From the NCBI GenBank assembly GCA_021324155.1, contig JAJPJQ010000018.1, positions 1 to 64,000 on the forward strand: 64,000 nucleotides of DNA, written 5' to 3'. Below the pieces are notes generated by a model. It searched no databases and was not told the origin of the DNA. It saw only the letters and a list, made by a program, of their open reading frames with translations. How positions within the stretch are numbered: the stretch's first letter is position 1; each line of letters starts with the position of its first letter. Both the position numbers and the translations under genes were made by a program. The stretch comes from Pseudomonadota bacterium (GTDB lineage: Bacteria; Desulfobacterota; Binatia; UBA9968). Shown here one piece after another: positions 1-8,838 of this stretch.

Positions 1-435
1 GAATTCGCCATGCGTGGGAACGTCGTCGACATGGCGGTCGGCGTGGTCGTCGGCGCTGCGTTCGCAACCATCGCCAAGAGTCTCGTCGATGATGTCCTGA
101 TGCCGCCGATCGGTCTCCTGCTGGGCGGCGTCGATTTCACGAATCTTTTTCTCGTCATCAAGCCCGGCGCGAATCCGGGGCCTTATCTCAAGCTCGCCGA
201 CGCCAAGGCGGCCGGCGCCGTCACCATTAATTACGGCATTTTCATCAATTCCATCGTGAGCTTCCTCATCGTCGCGTTCGCCGTATTCCTCGTGATCCGC
301 GGCATCAACCGGCTCCATCGTCCGGAGGCAGCGCCCGCCGCGGCGCCCACGACGAAAGAGTGCGTGTACTGCGCCTCGATGATACCTATCAAGGCCATTC
401 GGTGCCCGCACTGTACGTCCGAGCTCGCGCGCTAG
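1..435 (+). CDS. mscL: Large-conductance mechanosensitive channel MscL, 5' partial
   Basis: This is an inner-membrane channel that opens under hypo-osmotic stress. The reading frame is open to base 1 and reads EFA before [11 protein letters not shown], which matches the end of the usual MscL N-terminal helix. The true start is therefore outside the window and the ORF-track ATG at 10 is internal. TM1 (about residues 10-35) and TM2 (about 77-95) are clear. The C-terminus is unusual: in place of the common charged helix it carries a CxxC...CxxC zinc-ribbon-like tail (CVYC and CPHC). The family call is certain; the role of the tail is unknown. Confidence 0.95.
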   Translation, partial: EFAMRGNVVDMAVGVVVGAAFATIAKSLVDDVLMPPIGLLLGGVDFTNLFLVIKPGANPGPYLKLADAKAAGAVTINYGIFINSIVSFLIVAFAVFLVIRGINRLHRPEAAPAAAPTTKECVYCASMIPIKAIRCPHCTSELAR

Positions 436-498
436 CGGCAAACACCTGTATTGACAATCCGGCTTCTCCCGCTAGCTTGTTCGCAGGAGGGGCTCCTC

Positions 499-792
499 AT
501 GATCACGCGCATGATCTGCGTCACCGTTCCTAAGGATAAGGTCGCCGAGGCGGAGCGCATTTGGAAACAGGAGTGCGCGCCGCTCATGATCAAATCGCCG
601 GGGTGCAAGAGCGAGCAATTCCTGCGCAACCGGGAGAATCCCGGCGAGATGATCTCTCTTAGCACGTGGGAGAATCAAGCGGCGATCGACAAATACCGCG
701 AGAGCGAGGCGCACAAGAAAATCCAACAGCACACGCGCTCGCTCATGGGCGTCGCCAAAGTCGACGTGAAAAGCTACGAGGTCGCAGGGTAG
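499..792 (+). CDS. Antibiotic biosynthesis monooxygenase (ABM)-like small protein
   Basis: This is a cytoplasmic dimeric ferredoxin-like-fold protein of about 97 residues. The ORF track begins at 451, but an AGGAGG lies just before the ATG at 499, so I chose that start. The pattern MITRMICVTVPKDKVAEAER, a middle segment ending in SLSTWENQAAIDKYRES and a closing beta strand is typical of ABM/YgiN-type proteins. Members include small quinone or haem oxygenases and many proteins of unknown substrate. The gene stands alone between mscL and a convergent gene. The substrate cannot be told from sequence. Confidence 0.75.
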   Translation: MITRMICVTVPKDKVAEAERIWKQECAPLMIKSPGCKSEQFLRNRENPGEMISLSTWENQAAIDKYRESEAHKKIQQHTRSLMGVAKVDVKSYEVAG

Positions 793-793
793 G

Positions 794-1948
794 TTAGCCG
801 CGGCACACGATCCACTCGCGCGGAAACTTATTCAGGCTTTCGCAGCGGTCTTTTCTCACGACCAGAGTCTCGCCGAACTGAAGCCCCATCTTTTCGTCTT
901 TCGTGATCACGTTGGGCTGGATCACGATCACCATATTCTCGCGAAAGACCATGTCGCCTTCCTCGTGTCGCGCCGTGCTCTTGGTCTGGAATATCGGCGG
1001 ATATTGATTCGCGCCGTGGATCAGGTCGTCGTAAATCGTGTAGCCGCGGCGATGCACGACCTCGGCGGCTTCCTCGGCCTCGCGGACGGTCGTCCCGTCC
1101 TTGATCGCCGATGCGAGCACCTGGAAAACTTCGACGGCCGCGTCGTGGAGCCTTTTCCATTCCGGCGTCGGTCCCTCGCCGATGGAATAGGTGCGGTGGA
1201 TCTGCCCGCTGTAGCCCCAGTACGCGCCGCTGATCTCGGTGATGATGCAGTCGCCGCGCTCGAGCTTTCGGTTGGAATGATACTGCGACGGCACCGGAAA
1301 ATGCGGATCGCGCATGGGCATGCTGGTCATGAAATGAATGCCCGCGTAGCCGCCGGCTTTTAAATACACCGGCTCGATCAGCGCCGGCATCTCGTCCTCG
1401 CGCATCCCGATCTTAATGCCCTCGCCAAGAGAGCGCATCGAATCGTCGGTGAGCTTCGATGCGATGCGGATGCGCTCGATCTCCTCGGCGCTTTTAATCG
1501 TGCGCAGCATCCTGAATTTCCCGCCTAGCTCGACGAACTTCGCTCCGGAAACCCGGTCGCGCATCTTCTGATATTGCGTATGAGGAATCGAGCCCACGAG
1601 GCCGATCTTCTTGTCGGCGAGTCCGCGTTCTTGCAGCAATGCGACGATGCCGTTGCCGGTGTTGGCGCCCGCCCAGCGAACGTCCTTCACCACCGATAGG
1701 ACGCGCGCCATCGGCACGTGATTGTAAAGCTGCATCAGCAGAACGGGATCTTTGCCTGATTGAAACAGAACGTAGGCCTCGCGCCCGCCCGGCCAGTCGG
1801 TGAGCCAGTAAACCTCGGACGCGTAGCGCCCGGCGCCGTAGACGAGCAAAGCATCGAGCCCGTTCTCGGACATAAGATTGGCGACGCTTTTATGGCGTGC
1901 AGCCAGCTCGGCCTCGGAAAAAGTTACGAATTGTGAACGATCGCGCAT
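794..1948 (-). CDS. M24 (creatinase/Xaa-Pro peptidase) family protein with altered metal ligands
   Basis: This protein has the creatinase N-terminal domain (about 1-150) followed by the pita-bread M24 domain. Its length of 384 residues is normal for the family. The usual five ligands are Asp, Asp, His, Glu and Glu. Here the first position reads E in ITEISGAYWGY, the second reads Q in SGQIHRT, and the His is present in LIHGANQ. The fourth reads Q in IVIQPN, and the last Glu is present in FGETL. It may be a creatinase-like hydrolase that needs no metal, or an inactive relative. It is convergent with the ABM gene and separated by about 120 bp from the cupin gene. Confidence 0.8.
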   Translation of the reverse strand: MRDRSQFVTFSEAELAARHKSVANLMSENGLDALLVYGAGRYASEVYWLTDWPGGREAYVLFQSGKDPVLLMQLYNHVPMARVLSVVKDVRWAGANTGNGIVALLQERGLADKKIGLVGSIPHTQYQKMRDRVSGAKFVELGGKFRMLRTIKSAEEIERIRIASKLTDDSMRSLGEGIKIGMREDEMPALIEPVYLKAGGYAGIHFMTSMPMRDPHFPVPSQYHSNRKLERGDCIITEISGAYWGYSGQIHRTYSIGEGPTPEWKRLHDAAVEVFQVLASAIKDGTTVREAEEAAEVVHRRGYTIYDDLIHGANQYPPIFQTKSTARHEEGDMVFRENMVIVIQPNVITKDEKMGLQFGETLVVRKDRCESLNKFPREWIVCRG

Positions 1949-2065
1949 GATGAATCGACGGACGGAGCCGCGCGCGGTTTCTCGAAAAGGCGCAGCGGCG
2001 CCGCTCCTCGCTTTCTCGAAAGATTTTTTCGAGACTATCCGAGATTTCGGGGTTATGTCAACGCG

Positions 2066-2959
2066 CTAATAGCGCCGCCCGCCGCCGTTGCGCTGCCCGA
2101 GCAACATTTTGGCGGGCCGAAGCGCGAACCGCAGTCCGTGGTAGGTCGCGAGCTTCATCGAATCGCGCAGCGGCGAGCTGTGCACGGGCGCCGGGCAGAA
2201 GCCGCGGGCGCGGAGCTTAGAGTTGAAGCGATAGAGCGCCGCTTCGCGCTCAGACGCGGCTGTCCGGAACGTGATGCTGAAAGAAATCGAAACGCTTTCG
2301 CCGTTCCTGACCCAATGTGGCGCCGCGATGGGAATATGCAAGCCGACTCCGGGAGAGAGGAGGAACGCCTCGGCGCTTCTCTGGTTTGATTCATTAAACT
2401 TGAGATTGCGATGGCTGAACGTGAAGCGGTCCTCGATCTCCTGTTCCGTCAGCAGCGCCCGCGGAAAGACGTACACGGTTTTGGCGCCGCTGATTTGTAA
2501 TAGGAAATTATATTCCGGATCGAAATGATACGGCGTCACCGAATGCGGTGACGATACGAAGACAAACGCCTCGCGCCGAAGCATCTTGATGCCTCCGGCG
2601 ATAGCCGCCTCGAGCTGGTCCAGACAGCCGTCGAGAACGCGCCCGTACTCGGGAACGCGCTCGACGAATTTCATGACCATCCATGAGCCGCATTCTTCGA
2701 TGCGGCGGATCGTCTCCTCGACCGACAGCCCTGTTTTCGGCGTCGCCGCCGGATCCATGTCAACCGGTAAATCGCCGGCGTTGTACTCGACGTCGGCCTC
2801 GGGAAGCTTGCGTGAAAGCTCGATCAGCGCCGGCAATGAGAAAAGCGGATCGTCGATCAGGCGGTGGCGGATCGTGAACGCCCGGCGATTGATGTCGCGG
2901 CGCATCTCGGTACCATCGAAATCGAGCCCCACCGCCGTCCCGATGAATGAACCGCTCAC
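2066..2959 (-). CDS. JmjC/cupin_8-like dioxygenase domain protein
   Basis: The 297-residue protein contains a cupin core with an HxD iron-site motif (TPYHFDPEYN) and a later histidine in HIPIAAPHWVRNG. This is the 2-His-1-carboxylate arrangement of Fe(II)/2-oxoglutarate JmjC-like hydroxylases. No signal peptide is seen, so it should act in the cytoplasm. The gene starts 4 bp after the stop of the acetyltransferase gene, so the two are probably translated together. A hydroxylase acting on a peptide or small molecule linked to that acetyltransferase is inference. The substrate is unknown. Confidence 0.75.
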   Translation of the reverse strand: MSGSFIGTAVGLDFDGTEMRRDINRRAFTIRHRLIDDPLFSLPALIELSRKLPEADVEYNAGDLPVDMDPAATPKTGLSVEETIRRIEECGSWMVMKFVERVPEYGRVLDGCLDQLEAAIAGGIKMLRREAFVFVSSPHSVTPYHFDPEYNFLLQISGAKTVYVFPRALLTEQEIEDRFTFSHRNLKFNESNQRSAEAFLLSPGVGLHIPIAAPHWVRNGESVSISFSITFRTAASEREAALYRFNSKLRARGFCPAPVHSSPLRDSMKLATYHGLRFALRPAKMLLGQRNGGGRRY

Positions 2960-2963
2960 GCGC

Positions 2964-4112
2964 TCATCTCCCTAAAAATCTTTCCTTGACGTTACGTCGA
3001 ATCCACTGTCGGATCGGTAGTACCGAAAGGACGAGATCCCCGGACCAAGGGCCGGTCGCGACCGTCAGCGTCTGAATGTTTCTTCGGTCGCGCCAGAGAT
3101 GGTTCATCATGAAGTGATCTTCGACCGCCGTGCAGGAGTCCATCCATTGGATGGGCGACTTCCGATGAAAATGCCGAATGTTCTCGATCTCGAGCTGCAC
3201 GCCTGGCGAGAAGCGGCCGAGAGTCTCGTCGTATGCGATCTTGAACGCGAACGATCCCGGAGCCGCGAGAAGATTACATTTCATTGCGATAGGCCGGCCG
3301 TCGAGGAAAAGACCCAGCATCATCAGGCGTCCGTGCCCGAACGCTTCGAGTAGTGTTGTCGTGAAGAACTCACGCGAGGCCGCATCGAGCTTCATCGCGC
3401 TGCCGGCGCGTCCCTTCCAGCTGGCGGCTTCGAGCTTGAGAAAGTTGTCGATCCAAATCGGGAGATCGTGGCTTCGCTCCAGCTCGAGGCATTCGAGGCG
3501 GCCGCAGTCGGCGAGGCGCCGCCGAAGACGGTTCAACTCTTTCCGTCGCTTCTTCGTAAGCGACTCGCTCAGGTAGGTTTCGCCGTCGGCGCGGCGCGTC
3601 AGCACCGGCCGCGTATAGGAGTCCATCGCGCAGGCTCTTTGCCTTCTTCGGCGCAGCTCTCCAATCAATAGATTGTGGAAAGCGCCGTCGCCCTCGATGT
3701 CATGGAATTCCATTAGAGCCGCATCAAAGGGGTTGACGGCCAGCCAATCGAGAAATGCTTTGACGGTTCTCTCCGCGCCGTGATGCCGGACGAGCGGCGT
3801 CGACAGAAAACAATAATCGTGCTGCCAGAGCTTCAGCGTGCGGACGGGCACTTCGCGGTAATGCGTTTGAAACTGGAGGGGAAAAATTCCGGCGAGCCGT
3901 TCGCGCGACGATCCATTGATTCCCTCGGTGGTTAAGAAGAGCACGAGAACGATGTCGTCGCGGTCGCCCCAAAGTCGCAGGGCCGGCAGGAGCATCCAAG
4001 GCTCATAGAAGACGTTCTTTTCGAGGGCGTCGGCCGCGAGATCTTCCCACGCCGGAAGATAAGGCTCTAATTCCTCTGGCCGCTGAACGAGGACAACGCG
4101 GGAACCTTCCAC
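2964..4112 (-). CDS. GNAT-fold acetyltransferase (BioF2-like / CelD-BcsL type)
   Basis: This 382-residue protein resembles the acetyltransf_6 (FemAB-like double GNAT) family. An N-terminal GNAT-like half (PEELEPYLPAWEDLA, then NVFYEPWML) is followed by a C-terminal half containing KKRRKELNRLRRRL and RPIAMKCNLLA, then AYDETLGRFSPGVQLE. Such proteins acylate polysaccharide precursors, lipids or peptides in the cytoplasm. It leads a two-gene unit with the cupin gene 4 bp downstream. The acceptor substrate cannot be inferred. Confidence 0.8.
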   Translation of the reverse strand: MEGSRVVLVQRPEELEPYLPAWEDLAADALEKNVFYEPWMLLPALRLWGDRDDIVLVLFLTTEGINGSSRERLAGIFPLQFQTHYREVPVRTLKLWQHDYCFLSTPLVRHHGAERTVKAFLDWLAVNPFDAALMEFHDIEGDGAFHNLLIGELRRRRQRACAMDSYTRPVLTRRADGETYLSESLTKKRRKELNRLRRRLADCGRLECLELERSHDLPIWIDNFLKLEAASWKGRAGSAMKLDAASREFFTTTLLEAFGHGRLMMLGLFLDGRPIAMKCNLLAAPGSFAFKIAYDETLGRFSPGVQLEIENIRHFHRKSPIQWMDSCTAVEDHFMMNHLWRDRRNIQTLTVATGPWSGDLVLSVLPIRQWIRRNVKERFLGR

Positions 4113-4194
4113 TCTACAAATCTTATATGCGTGGGCGCCGATCCCGCAATAAGGGATTTAGCGGATGTTCGTGCGGGTCTTTACCTGAGAGGAA

Positions 4195-5193
4195 TCACAG
4201 CTTCAACAGGCGGCGTGCGTTGCCTTCCAGCATCATCATTTTTTCGGACTCGGGACAATCGAGGGCCTCGATCTTCTCGACCGTCAGCCAGTCGCCGAGC
4301 GTGTACGGATAATCGGTGCCGACCATCAGGCGATCGGCGCCCGCGACGCGGCGGAGATAGTCGAGCGTGTCGGTGCGGTAGATCATCGTATCGAAGTAAA
4401 GATTTTTCTTCATGATCTCGCTCGGCGCCGCAGAAGCCGCAGGCGCGCGGGGTCCGCGCCGCACGCGAAATCCCTGGTCGAGTCGGCCGATCTGGTAGGG
4501 GAAGAAGCCGCCTCCGTGCAGAACGCAGAGCTTTAGATCTGGAAAGCGATCGAAGACGCCGCTGTAGCTCATATACGCGAGCGATAGCGTGCTGTCGGCG
4601 GGATTGCCGCAGATGAGGCGCAGGCCATACGGTCCCATTTTCTCGGATCCGGCGACGTCCTCCGGGTGCATCACGATGAGCGCATCCAGCTCCTGAGCTT
4701 TTTTCCAGAAGGGATCGAAAAATTCGCTGTTGTAATACTGGCCGTTGACATTGGAGGCGATGTAGCCGCCGCGCAGATTGAGATTTTTGATCGCGTGCTC
4801 CAGCACCGCCGCGGCGCGCGGCGGGTCCTGCAGCGGCGCGGCGGCGAGGCCGACGAAGCGGTCGGGATATTTCGCAGTGAGGTCGCGGATGCCTTCGTTG
4901 TAGCCGCGGCACCACGACTCGCCGTCGTTACCTTCCAGCGGATAGCCGAGGCTCGAAGTATGCGGGATGAGCGCCCCGACGGCGATCTTCCCGCGCTCCA
5001 TCGCCTCGAAGCGTTCTTTTAGTCCGGCGAGTTCTTGCGGGACGTTGAAAGAAGATGCCCCGGCGAACGAAATAGCCGTTTCCCCGGGCTTGCTGTCCTT
5101 CGCGACAACCCCCGACGACTTTCCGCTGCGCGCGGCTTCGAGCAGAGACTCGGGCAGATAGTGGTGATGAATGTCGATCGCGCAAACGCGCAT
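4195..5193 (-). CDS. ACMSD-type amidohydrolase (amidohydrolase_2 family)
   Basis: This is a metal-dependent TIM-barrel hydrolase or decarboxylase of 332 residues. The HxH metal motif is at residues 9-11 (DIHHHYLP). Further metal or base histidines lie in IVMHPEDV and CVLHGGGFFP, and the catalytic Asp is in VGTDYPY. Relatives decarboxylate aminocarboxymuconate semialdehyde or hydroxybenzoates, or hydrolyse ring-cleavage products. The gene is last in the tct-like operon, 12 bp after tctA. That suggests it processes the imported carboxylate or aromatic acid. The exact substrate is inference. Confidence 0.85.
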   Translation of the reverse strand: MRVCAIDIHHHYLPESLLEAARSGKSSGVVAKDSKPGETAISFAGASSFNVPQELAGLKERFEAMERGKIAVGALIPHTSSLGYPLEGNDGESWCRGYNEGIRDLTAKYPDRFVGLAAAPLQDPPRAAAVLEHAIKNLNLRGGYIASNVNGQYYNSEFFDPFWKKAQELDALIVMHPEDVAGSEKMGPYGLRLICGNPADSTLSLAYMSYSGVFDRFPDLKLCVLHGGGFFPYQIGRLDQGFRVRRGPRAPAASAAPSEIMKKNLYFDTMIYRTDTLDYLRRVAGADRLMVGTDYPYTLGDWLTVEKIEALDCPESEKMMMLEGNARRLLKL

Positions 5194-5205
5194 GATGTGA
5201 ACTCC

Positions 5206-6705
5206 TTAAACCGCATCCTCAGGGCGATCGTATTTCGCGCGGCCACGCCGCTCTTTAATCGTCGGATACGCGACGATCGAGATCGTGATCGCGATCAATA
5301 TCAACACACTTGGGAAGGCGAGCCATTTCGCGCCGTACGCCGCCGTCGAGATCCACAGGTAGTTCTCGCCGATTTTGCCCAAGATGAGGCCGAGCACGAG
5401 CGGGGGCCGCGGCCAGCCGTTGAGCAGCATGAGATAGCCGAGCGTGCCGAAGATGAGTGTCACGACGAGATCGTAGATGCTGTTGTTCGCCGTGAACGAG
5501 CCGATGAATACGAGGACCAGCAGGAAGGGGATCAGCAGCGAGCCGCGGATGAACGTGAGCGCCGCGAGATGGTTGAGGATCAAGAAGCTGATGCCGGCCA
5601 CGATGATGTTCGAAATGATCAATATCCACACCATGGCGAACGTCACATCGAGGCGCGACTTGAGCATCTCCGGTCCGGGTTGGAGGCCGACGATTAGCAG
5701 CGCGCCGAGGAGCAGCGCCATGCTCGCGCTGCCGGGAATGCCGAAGGCGATCGTCGGGATCAAATCACCGCCGCGCGTGGAGTTGTTGGCGGCGCCGGGC
5801 CCGAGCACGCCTTCGACGGCGCCTTTGCCCGCGCGGCTCTTGTCCTTCAGGCTTCGCGCCGCGTGGCCGTACGCGATCCACTGCGCGACGTTGGCGCCGA
5901 GAACCGGCAGCACGCCGAAGTAAACGCCGATCAAACTGCATCGCACGACGAGCCAGAAGTGGCGGAAGGTGTCTTTGACGCCTTCCATGACGCCTTTCAA
6001 TTTTTCTTTAGGCGCCTGCGAAATGGCCGTCCCGCGCACCGCGAGATCGATGATCTCGGGGATGGCGAACATTCCGACGACCACCGGCGTCACGTCGAGC
6101 CCGTCCCAAAGATACAGCGAGCCGAAGGTGTAGCGGAGCGAGCCGGTTTGCGGATCGACGCCGATCGCGGCGAGCATCAGTCCGATGCCGCCGGCGAGCA
6201 GTCCCTTGATCAGCGATGCTCCGGCGAGTGTTCCGATGAACGTGATGCCCATGATCGTTATGATGAATAGCTCCGGCGAGCCGAAGAGCAGCACGAGCGG
6301 CCGCATGATGGGAATCGAGATCGCGAGCGTGAGCGCGCCGATCGTCGCGCCGATGAGCGAGCTCATGATCGCCGCGCCGAGCGCGCGTCCCGCCTCGCCC
6401 TTTTTGGACATCGGATAGCCGTCGAGAATCAGCGCGGCGGACGAGCTCTCGCCGGGAATGCCGAAGAGAATCGACGTGAGGTCGCCGGTGGTGCCCGTCA
6501 CCGCGAGCATGCCGAGGAGAAAGCAAAATGCCTCGATCGGCGTCTTGATCGTGTAGGAGAACGGCAGCATCAGGGCGAGCGTCGCGAGCCCGCCGATGCC
6601 CGGCAGAAGGCCGACCCAAAAGCCGATGCCGATGCCGAGCAGCAGGTAGCCGAACGCGGGCCAGGCGAGAACCTGCCAAAAGCCGCTAGTGAATGCCTCG
6701 ATCAT
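5206..6705 (-). CDS. tctA: Tripartite tricarboxylate transporter, large permease TctA
   Basis: This 499-residue inner-membrane protein has about 11-12 hydrophobic segments. It carries TctA signatures including the N-terminal GFWVGLLPGIGGLATLALML and FGIPGESSSAALILDGYP, with a second related repeat, RGGDLIPTIAFGIPGSASMA, in the other half. The second repeat holds the usual inverted substrate-site motif. It forms the transport pore with TctB and receives substrate from periplasmic Bug receptors. It lies 9 bp after the third receptor gene and 12 bp before the amidohydrolase gene in the same operon. Confidence 0.95.
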   Translation of the reverse strand: MIEAFTSGFWQVLAWPAFGYLLLGIGIGFWVGLLPGIGGLATLALMLPFSYTIKTPIEAFCFLLGMLAVTGTTGDLTSILFGIPGESSSAALILDGYPMSKKGEAGRALGAAIMSSLIGATIGALTLAISIPIMRPLVLLFGSPELFIITIMGITFIGTLAGASLIKGLLAGGIGLMLAAIGVDPQTGSLRYTFGSLYLWDGLDVTPVVVGMFAIPEIIDLAVRGTAISQAPKEKLKGVMEGVKDTFRHFWLVVRCSLIGVYFGVLPVLGANVAQWIAYGHAARSLKDKSRAGKGAVEGVLGPGAANNSTRGGDLIPTIAFGIPGSASMALLLGALLIVGLQPGPEMLKSRLDVTFAMVWILIISNIIVAGISFLILNHLAALTFIRGSLLIPFLLVLVFIGSFTANNSIYDLVVTLIFGTLGYLMLLNGWPRPPLVLGLILGKIGENYLWISTAAYGAKWLAFPSVLILIAITISIVAYPTIKERRGRAKYDRPEDAV

Positions 6706-6714
6706 GGCCGGCGG

Positions 6715-7773
6715 CTATTCGCCCGTCCCGAGTAATTTCTGCATCTTCTGCACGACGTCGGGCGATGCCGCGATGACCTCCTTTGAGAGCTTCTGCAGCT
6801 TCATGCCGTCGATCGGCTCGACATCGAGCTTTCGCTTCTCGGCGTCAGCAATATACGCCGGGTCTTTCACGATTTTGTCGAACGCGTTGCGCAGCAGCTT
6901 GACGCGGTCCGCCGGAACTTTCGGCCCGAAGACGAGCGGGCGGCCAAAATCGCTCGCGGCGAGAACGACGGTGGTGAGACGACGTCCGGTGGCGTTGGTC
7001 TTATATTTGTCCATCAGCTCGTAGATGGTCGGCGCGTCCTTCAGCCGGGGATCGCGTTTCTCGCCGCTTTGAAAGAGAACGTTCGCGAAACCCGTCTTGC
7101 GCCATGTGATGAAGGGCTCGCGCGCGAACCACGCCGTGATCGTAAACGCCCGGCATTGGACCTCGCCGCGCTCGACGGCCAAGTCGACGTCGCCGCCTGA
7201 TTGATAGCCGACGACAATGTCGAATTTCGTTCCGATCACCTCGTCGAGGAGCTTCGGCAGCCAGTAGCCGGTCGATGAGGTTCCGTTCGAGCCGCACTTC
7301 GGCGGCGTCGAAGCTTTTTTGATATCTTCGATCGACTTATACGGCGCGTCGCTGCGCATATAGAGGAGATGGTACGACACGACGGGACTGCCGAGGAACT
7401 GGAACTTGCTCCAATCGAACCGTACCTCGGGCTTCTTCGACAGCTGGTCGAAATAGAGGGCAGGGTAAATCGCGCCGATCGTAAGGCCGTCGGGCTTCGC
7501 CACGTTATAGACGTTGTTCGCCGCGATCATCGATGCCGCGCCGGGCATGTTCTGGATGATCACATTGGGGCTGCCCGGGATATATTTCGGCATATACTCG
7601 GCCATCAGCCGTGGATACAGATCGTAGGCGTCGCCGGCTTTCGTGCCGACGATGATCGTGATCGTTTTGCCTTTGTAGAAGTCCTGCGCGAAAAGAGGCG
7701 CGGCGGCGCCGAGAACCGCCATCTGCAGGACTAAATATGTCGTTACAGCGCGCGCACGCGCGGAAAATCTCAT
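6715..7773 (-). CDS. Bug/TctC-family periplasmic solute receptor (third of three)
   Basis: The 352-residue protein has an N-terminal signal peptide (hydrophobic stretch ending LGAAAPLFA, cleaved before QDFYKGKTI). The mature domain carries the Bug fold signatures DFYKGKTITIIVGTKAG and PNVIIQNMPGAASMIAANN. Two cysteines, in PPKCG and GEVQC, are shared with both neighbouring paralogues. It should bind a carboxylate ligand in the periplasm and deliver it to TctA/TctB. The gene lies directly upstream of tctA. The ligand is unknown. Confidence 0.9.
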   Translation of the reverse strand: MRFSARARAVTTYLVLQMAVLGAAAPLFAQDFYKGKTITIIVGTKAGDAYDLYPRLMAEYMPKYIPGSPNVIIQNMPGAASMIAANNVYNVAKPDGLTIGAIYPALYFDQLSKKPEVRFDWSKFQFLGSPVVSYHLLYMRSDAPYKSIEDIKKASTPPKCGSNGTSSTGYWLPKLLDEVIGTKFDIVVGYQSGGDVDLAVERGEVQCRAFTITAWFAREPFITWRKTGFANVLFQSGEKRDPRLKDAPTIYELMDKYKTNATGRRLTTVVLAASDFGRPLVFGPKVPADRVKLLRNAFDKIVKDPAYIADAEKRKLDVEPIDGMKLQKLSKEVIAASPDVVQKMQKLLGTGE

Positions 7774-7842
7774 AATTCCTCCGTTATGTTGCTGCGTACG
7801 GTTTTGCTTATCCTTTTCGGCCGCGAACTGTCAACACCGCGG

Positions 7843-8835
7843 TCACGATGCGAAAATTTTCCTCATTGTCGCTATGACGGGCGGCGGCTGCGCGACGACG
7901 TCGGCCGCGAGCTTTTGCAGCTCATCTCCCGATGCGGGCGCGAGCTCGAGGTCTTTCTCCTGCGCCTCGGCGGTGGTCGCCGGATCGCGCGCCGCCTTCA
8001 TAAAAGCATTGCGTAAAATCACGACGCGCTCCGCCGGCACGTCGGGCGGCGCGATCCACGGCCTTCCGAAAGAAGCCGCGCTCAGGATCGCGTGCGCCAG
8101 CCGGCGCCCGGCGTCGGGGATCCGGTATTCGTCCATCACTTCGCCGAGCGTCGGCGCGTCCGGCAGTTTGGCGTCGCGCGCGGCGCCGGTTTGCAACAGG
8201 ATGCGCACGAAGCCGGTTCTCCGCCACGTGTGATACGGCTCGTGCGAGAAAAAGCCCGAGATCGTCAGCACGCGGCAGTCGATCTCGCCGCGCTCGATGC
8301 CCTCGTCGACGGCCGGTCCTTCTTTGTAGTCCGCCTTCATTTCGAAGCGCGCGCCGAAGAGCTCTTCGAGCAGCTTCGGCAGATAATAGGCCGTCGAATT
8401 CTTTCCCGACGCGCCGCAGCGTGCCGGCGTCTTTGCATCGATAATCGTCCGCAGGCTGTCGTAGGGTGTCGCGGCGCGCGCGTGGAGCAAATGGCTCGAG
8501 CGCTCGGGTGTGCCGATCCAGGAAAATTTCGACCAGTCGAAGGCGGTCTCTTTACCGAGCAACTGTCCAAAGTAAAGCTCTGGCGATACGGCGCCGAGCG
8601 TCAGACCGTCCGCCGCCGCCGAATAGATCTCGCCGGCGACGCCCTTGGCGCCTTGAGCCGGCGCGTTCTCGACGACCACCTCGGGCTCGCCGGGAATCCA
8701 GCGGCCGATGCGGTCGGCGATGAGGCGCGCGTAGAGGTCGTAGGCGACTCCGGCGCGCGTGCCGACGAGGACGCGGATGCGCTTCCCGCGGTAAAAATCC
8801 CCTGGAGCCTCCATCGTCGCCGCGTCGGACATCAT
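7843..8835 (-). CDS. Bug/TctC-family receptor without a signal peptide (second of three)
   Basis: This 330-residue protein is a clear tandem paralogue of its two neighbours (DFYRGKRIRVLVGTRAG, PEVVVENAPAQGAKGVAGE). It begins MMSDAATMEAPGDFYRG, with no hydrophobic leader. The codon immediately upstream in frame is TAG, and the preceding gene ends 3 bp upstream, so no leader has been missed. It keeps the two family cysteines (PARCG and GEIDC). It may be a cytoplasmic ligand-binding protein, or its leader may have been lost. The family call is secure; the cellular location is inferred. Confidence 0.85.
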   Translation of the reverse strand: MMSDAATMEAPGDFYRGKRIRVLVGTRAGVAYDLYARLIADRIGRWIPGEPEVVVENAPAQGAKGVAGEIYSAAADGLTLGAVSPELYFGQLLGKETAFDWSKFSWIGTPERSSHLLHARAATPYDSLRTIIDAKTPARCGASGKNSTAYYLPKLLEELFGARFEMKADYKEGPAVDEGIERGEIDCRVLTISGFFSHEPYHTWRRTGFVRILLQTGAARDAKLPDAPTLGEVMDEYRIPDAGRRLAHAILSAASFGRPWIAPPDVPAERVVILRNAFMKAARDPATTAEAQEKDLELAPASGDELQKLAADVVAQPPPVIATMRKIFAS

Positions 8836-8838
8836 CTA

